NCBI RefSeq assembly: GCF_045310525.1
Contig: NZ_JBJHZY010000001.1
Span: forward strand, 124,001-188,000
Length of the DNA: 64,000 nt
Source: Clostridium_AT radicumherbarum
GTDB lineage: Bacteria > Bacillota > Clostridia > Clostridiales > Clostridiaceae
Direction: 5' to 3'
Of the stretch, positions 60,897-64,000 are shown one piece after another. The notes under the pieces were generated by a model that was given only the letters and a program-made list of their open reading frames with translations, ran no database searches and was not told the DNA's origin. A program made the translations under genes and the position numbers. Each line of letters opens with the position of its first letter. Within the stretch, counting starts at the first letter, position 1.

Positions 60897-62093
60897 TTAA
60901 TATAATTGTCTAGTTATACTTCCATCTAGACTAGTTTTATAAAGGCCTAAATTGCCGCTAGACTGCCCAAAATAAAATACGTAACCATCTATAATGGATA
61001 AATTATAAATAAAATATACACCCTGATAAGCAGAGTTGTTATTCAAAGTGCTGTTATTAGTTATATTAACTATATTTTTTCCGTTAAGATCCGACCTATA
61101 AATATCATTTTGGTTTCCACCATAACCCGTAAAGTAAATTTTATCCTTATTAATATTAAAATTACTTACTGTAGAATTAGATAATTGTATTTTATTAGAG
61201 CCATTAAGGTTCATCCTATAAAGCCTTTGATTATCACCTAAATAAAATAAATAATTATTATAAAAAATATAGTAATATGAATTGGCAGTGCTTAATTTTT
61301 TAAAATTTGTACCATCTAAATTCATGGTGTATAGATTAAAAACCCAATCTGTATTGCCTTGAGTAGAATTAACTGATCGCATATCAGTAGCAAGTAAATA
61401 AATTAAATTATTAATAATATAAAAATAACTATAATTTGAACCTTTCGCTATTAAGGTTCCAAGATTCTTTTTTGAACTATCTATACTTAATTTGTAAATC
61501 CCAAGTGGTGAGTTATAATAAATAGTCCCATCTTTAATAAACATATAAAATACAGGGAATTCGCTAACTTGTTCTGTAAGACTTCCATCTGTTTTTGTTC
61601 TATAAATAAAGGGACCAGTGTCGCCGTTAAGATAATATACCCAATCTCCTATAACATTAATATATCTATAAATTCCTTCCTTAGTAATGGCCTTTAGGCC
61701 GGTTTCACCATCACTCATTGCTCTATAGATTGGATGAGGTTTTGAATTAGCTGGGGGCATGGTGAAATATATCCATTTACCCTGCTTAGCAAAATACCCC
61801 CCAGTTGATAAGTTTTCAATGGTATTGCCTTCTGTGTTAGGAGTTGTACCAATCATGGTGATATCAAGCTTGCTTGTTTCTATGGAAGGATGCGTACTGT
61901 TAACTGTTTCTTTAGTATTACCAGCTGCATTTGTACTATTGGTCTCTGCATTTGTACCTCCACCACTAGTATCATTACTAACAGTACTAACTTTATTATT
62001 ATCTTTAATCTTGCTACTCAGCAGCTTAATTCCAATAAGGCTACCTATTATAGCAATACATACAACGAATATTATATACTTTTTATACTTCAA
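60897..62093 (-). CDS. DUF5050 beta-propeller surface protein, paralogue 1
   Basis: 399 residues. TTG at 62093 is chosen because GGAGGA precedes it and because the encoded start (KYKKYIIFVVCIAIIGSL) aligns with that of the paralogue, which also uses TTG; in-frame codons further upstream have no support. Membrane anchor, then a Ser/Thr/Asn-rich linker, then the repeats GGYFAKQGKWIYFTMPPANS, IYRAMSDGETGLKAITKEGI, YRMNLNGSNKIQLSN and IYRSDLNGKNIVNITN. It ends with SLDGSITRQLY, matching SLDGSFEKQLN-type ends of the partner. Function unknown. Confidence 0.83.
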   Translation of the reverse strand: MKYKKYIIFVVCIAIIGSLIGIKLLSSKIKDNNKVSTVSNDTSGGGTNAETNSTNAAGNTKETVNSTHPSIETSKLDITMIGTTPNTEGNTIENLSTGGYFAKQGKWIYFTMPPANSKPHPIYRAMSDGETGLKAITKEGIYRYINVIGDWVYYLNGDTGPFIYRTKTDGSLTEQVSEFPVFYMFIKDGTIYYNSPLGIYKLSIDSSKKNLGTLIAKGSNYSYFYIINNLIYLLATDMRSVNSTQGNTDWVFNLYTMNLDGTNFKKLSTANSYYYIFYNNYLFYLGDNQRLYRMNLNGSNKIQLSNSTVSNFNINKDKIYFTGYGGNQNDIYRSDLNGKNIVNITNNSTLNNNSAYQGVYFIYNLSIIDGYVFYFGQSSGNLGLYKTSLDGSITRQLY

Positions 62094-62401
62094 GATAAAT
62101 CCTCCTACCTCTGTAATGGGCAACCTTTACTTGTCTCTTATCACCAGCTAGGTTACCTTTACACAACGATTATTAATTGTTGTACTCTTTGTTACAAAAT
62201 ATTGGATATAATTACATTATAAATCATTTTTAGAATAAATACCATCTACGGCTGAATTAGTTAGAACAAGTAATGAGTTTTCGTAAAATAAGGGATTTAT
62301 TAAGTTTTAATTAAGTAAAGTACAATTTCATCGCGAAATTATTTTAACTGTAGTATAATAATATATTGTAAGAACTTTGGAAGTAATAAAGGAGAACACA
62401 A

Positions 62402-63019
62402 ATGATTGAACTAATAGTTAATTGGGCTGTTGCTACTCTTGGAAGGCTTGGTTATTTTGGTGTGGCAGCCTTAATGGCACTTGAAAGCGCATGTATTCCA
62501 ATACCCAGCGAAGCAATTCTTCCCTTTGGAGGATATCTTGCATCAGCTGCAAATACAGGTCATAGACTTAATCTTTATGCAGTAATTATTATTGGAACTT
62601 TAGGAGGAACCTTTGGTTCTATTGTCTGCTATTATATTGGTGCACTAGGCGGTAGGCCTCTTGTAGAAAAGTATGCAGATAAGCTGAGACTTAAAAAATC
62701 CCATCTTGAAATGAGCGATAGATACTTTGAAAAGTATGGTGAAAAGATTGCCTTTTATTCAAGGCTGCTGCCTATAGTAAGAACTTTTATTTCCCTGCCT
62801 GCTGGTATAAGCAAAATGAATGTTAAGAAGTTTGCTGCCTATACTTTCTTTGGCTCCTTACTTTGGAGTATTGTTTTAAGTTATGCAGGCTATTACATGG
62901 GAGAAAATTGGACTAAGATACGTCAGTGGCTTCATTTAGCTGATTATGTTGTAATAGCTGCAGTTATAATAATAATTTTCTACTTTATTTTCAGAAATAA
63001 GAAAAAAATAAAAATATAA
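62402..63019 (+). CDS. DedA-family membrane protein
   Basis: 205 residues. ALESACIPIPSEAILPFGGY, GTLGGTFGSIVCYYIGALGG and the basic motif FYSRLLPIVRTFISLPAGIS are DedA signatures; four to six helices. Members move undecaprenyl phosphate or phospholipid across the membrane and affect pH and antibiotic tolerance. A possible -10 TATAAT lies at 62354-62359; the start follows AAAGGAG. Confidence 0.92.
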   Translation: MIELIVNWAVATLGRLGYFGVAALMALESACIPIPSEAILPFGGYLASAANTGHRLNLYAVIIIGTLGGTFGSIVCYYIGALGGRPLVEKYADKLRLKKSHLEMSDRYFEKYGEKIAFYSRLLPIVRTFISLPAGISKMNVKKFAAYTFFGSLLWSIVLSYAGYYMGENWTKIRQWLHLADYVVIAAVIIIIFYFIFRNKKKIKI

Positions 63020-63059
63020 TGTAATAGAAAATATTAAAAATTAGACACTGAACAAGCAG

Positions 63060-63116
63060 AAGACGAAGAGGACACTGAAGGGTTTATATTAAAACTCATC
63101 CAGTGTTCTTTGTCTT
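63060..63116. terminator. Long imperfect hairpin between convergent genes
   Basis: AAGAC-GAAGA-GGACACTG at 63060 onward pairs with CCAGTGT-TC-TTTGTCTT ending 63116, with small bulges and a loop of AT-rich bases. A bidirectional terminator is likely. Confidence 0.65.
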
Positions 63117-63196
63117 ATCAACAAATTTAGTGTATATTCATAAGTTGTTTGTAATTCATTATGAGCTTAAATATTACTTAAGCATTGGTTTCCAGC

Positions 63197-63808
63197 TTAG
63201 AAGACTTGTTTAATACCTATAAGAATTAATATTAGCCCTGAAAGTATAGTGGCTCTTTTCTCCAGATTCCATTTCTTAAAGAAATCAGTAATATAGTTTC
63301 CTGCAAAAAGTGCCAGAAAGCTGATTACAGCTGAAAAAAAACCTACGAAAAAGGCATTTAATCCAATCATCCCAGCACTTAAGCCTCCTCCAATATTATT
63401 AATAGATAGGGCTATACCTAGAAAAGTAGCTTCTTTAAAATCTATATCCTTCGACTTATCTTTGTCGGCCTTTTCAGGATTTACTAATATATCATATATG
63501 TTAGAGTTTTTTATATCTATATCATCACTTTCTATTTTGTTTTTGTGTATATACGGCTCAATAATAATCCATAAGCCAATGATGATTAAGAGAACCATAC
63601 TTATTATAGAAGCTGTATTTTTATTTAAAAGCTTTGAGATAAAGGATCCAGAAAAAGCAGCTAAGGAGGAGATTATAAAGGTTATTATAGATATCCAAAG
63701 ATTTTTAGCTGTAGTTATTTTTATTCCTCTAATGCTGTAGGCTATTCTAACCCCGATATTATCTAAATTATTTGCAAGAGCAATAAATAAAGTATAAAGC
63801 GTATGCAT
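63197..63808 (-). CDS. ytaF: Sporulation membrane protein YtaF / MntP-like
   Basis: 203 residues with six helices. The sequence contains the cation-pump-like repeats ALANNLDNIGVRIAYSIRG and LGIALSINNIGGGLSAGMIG, each with an Asn/Asp pair, the YtaF/MntP (LysE-superfamily) plan. The charged loop (KIESDDIDIKNS) separates the halves. YtaF is made during sporulation in bacilli; a Mn efflux function is an alternative. ATG at 63808 has AGGAG upstream. Confidence 0.85.
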   Translation of the reverse strand: MHTLYTLFIALANNLDNIGVRIAYSIRGIKITTAKNLWISIITFIISSLAAFSGSFISKLLNKNTASIISMVLLIIIGLWIIIEPYIHKNKIESDDIDIKNSNIYDILVNPEKADKDKSKDIDFKEATFLGIALSINNIGGGLSAGMIGLNAFFVGFFSAVISFLALFAGNYITDFFKKWNLEKRATILSGLILILIGIKQVF

Positions 63809-63954
63809 AATGTTACTCCTTTAATTCTTAGTACATAGTCAGTATATTAAGCAGACATTAAAAGAGTTACTGATTATTAGTTTAACAAATATATTAGATT
63901 CAGCTTCATGGTTATTATCATATTTAAAGCCATGTTTCTAAATAAAGAGCAAAA

Positions 63955-63994
63955 AAATAGCTAACCAGGGCATAAAGCCCTGGTTTAGCTATTT
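63955..63994 (-). terminator. Terminator for a minus-strand gene to the right of the window
   Basis: AAATAGCTAACCAGGGC (63955-63971) pairs with 63977-63994 with one bulge; preceding As (63951-63957) become a T-run on the minus strand. Confidence 0.75.
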
Positions 63995-64000
63995 AGGGTG

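Noticed and set aside
61759..62222. Plus-strand open frames opposite the N-terminal part of the DUF5050 paralogue
   Set aside because: Antisense shadows of the Ser/Thr/Asn-rich linker; no promoter or ribosome site.

Overview
The window is a strongly AT-rich, gene-dense stretch of a low-G+C Firmicute chromosome, most likely a Clostridium sensu stricto species. This is inferred from the oxygen-sensitive ribonucleotide reductase NrdDG, T-box leaders, a GlpP-type antiterminator, a YtaF sporulation protein, SD-driven starts including TTG and GTG, and codon use. No rRNA, tRNA, CRISPR array, transposase or integrase was seen. The species cannot be named from this sequence alone.

Layout. 1-7453: end of a maltodextrin uptake and degradation operon (malF end, malG, neopullulanase-type GH13, an unexpected three-gene ABC-2 exporter, and a GH13_31 alpha-glucosidase). 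7516-9259: two small DUF606 transporters divergent from a Crp/Fnr regulator, with a perfect 24-bp palindrome between them. 9367-17533 (minus): glycerol regulon with a GlpA-like dehydrogenase, FAD oxidoreductase, DUF1667 protein, GlpP, GlpK, GlpF and PTS-type DhaKLM, headed by a leader with mutually exclusive hairpins. 17717-18727: DUF3048 protein. 19024-21675: nrdD-nrdG.

22127-27079 (minus) is a CDP-sugar/glycosyltransferase island between nrdG and asnA. It is flanked by direct repeats of the nrdG 3' end plus the distal half of the asnA T-box leader. The copy next to intact nrdG has a truncated T-box. The copy next to asnA has a complete Asn T-box but only a 3' fragment of nrdG. The ancestral order was probably nrdD-nrdG-T-box-asnA.

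28023-33974: asnA, a soluble histidine kinase, a YhfC intramembrane protease, a DUF3887 lipoprotein, DegV and lipoate ligase. 34177-40992 is the most unusual part. A CphA-like Mur ligase with an apparently degenerate ATP-grasp region stands alone, followed by a tight five-gene operon: a two-repeat small protein, an unknown 214-aa protein, a small Ser/Gly-rich exported protein, a tandem two-domain GspS/YgiC-like ATP-grasp amide ligase, and a membrane-anchored lipoprotein-like protein. It looks like a Gram-positive elaboration of the E. coli YgiB/YgiC logic and is the best candidate here for an undescribed system.

41240-47894: AraC/GyrI regulator, an exported and a membrane protein of unknown function, two metallo-beta-lactamase-fold hydrolases, NhaC and a HAD hydrolase. 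47914-51353: Ile T-box and a type-2-like ileS. 51525-56883: mannitol-type PTS operon (IICB, PRD regulator, IIA) whose last gene is a zinc-type dehydrogenase rather than a classical mtlD, preceded by a cluster of strong hairpins sharing a UAAAU-loop motif with a site upstream of asnA. 57081-63808: formate/nitrite channel, GNAT, LacI-type regulator, tandem DUF5050 surface proteins, DedA and YtaF.
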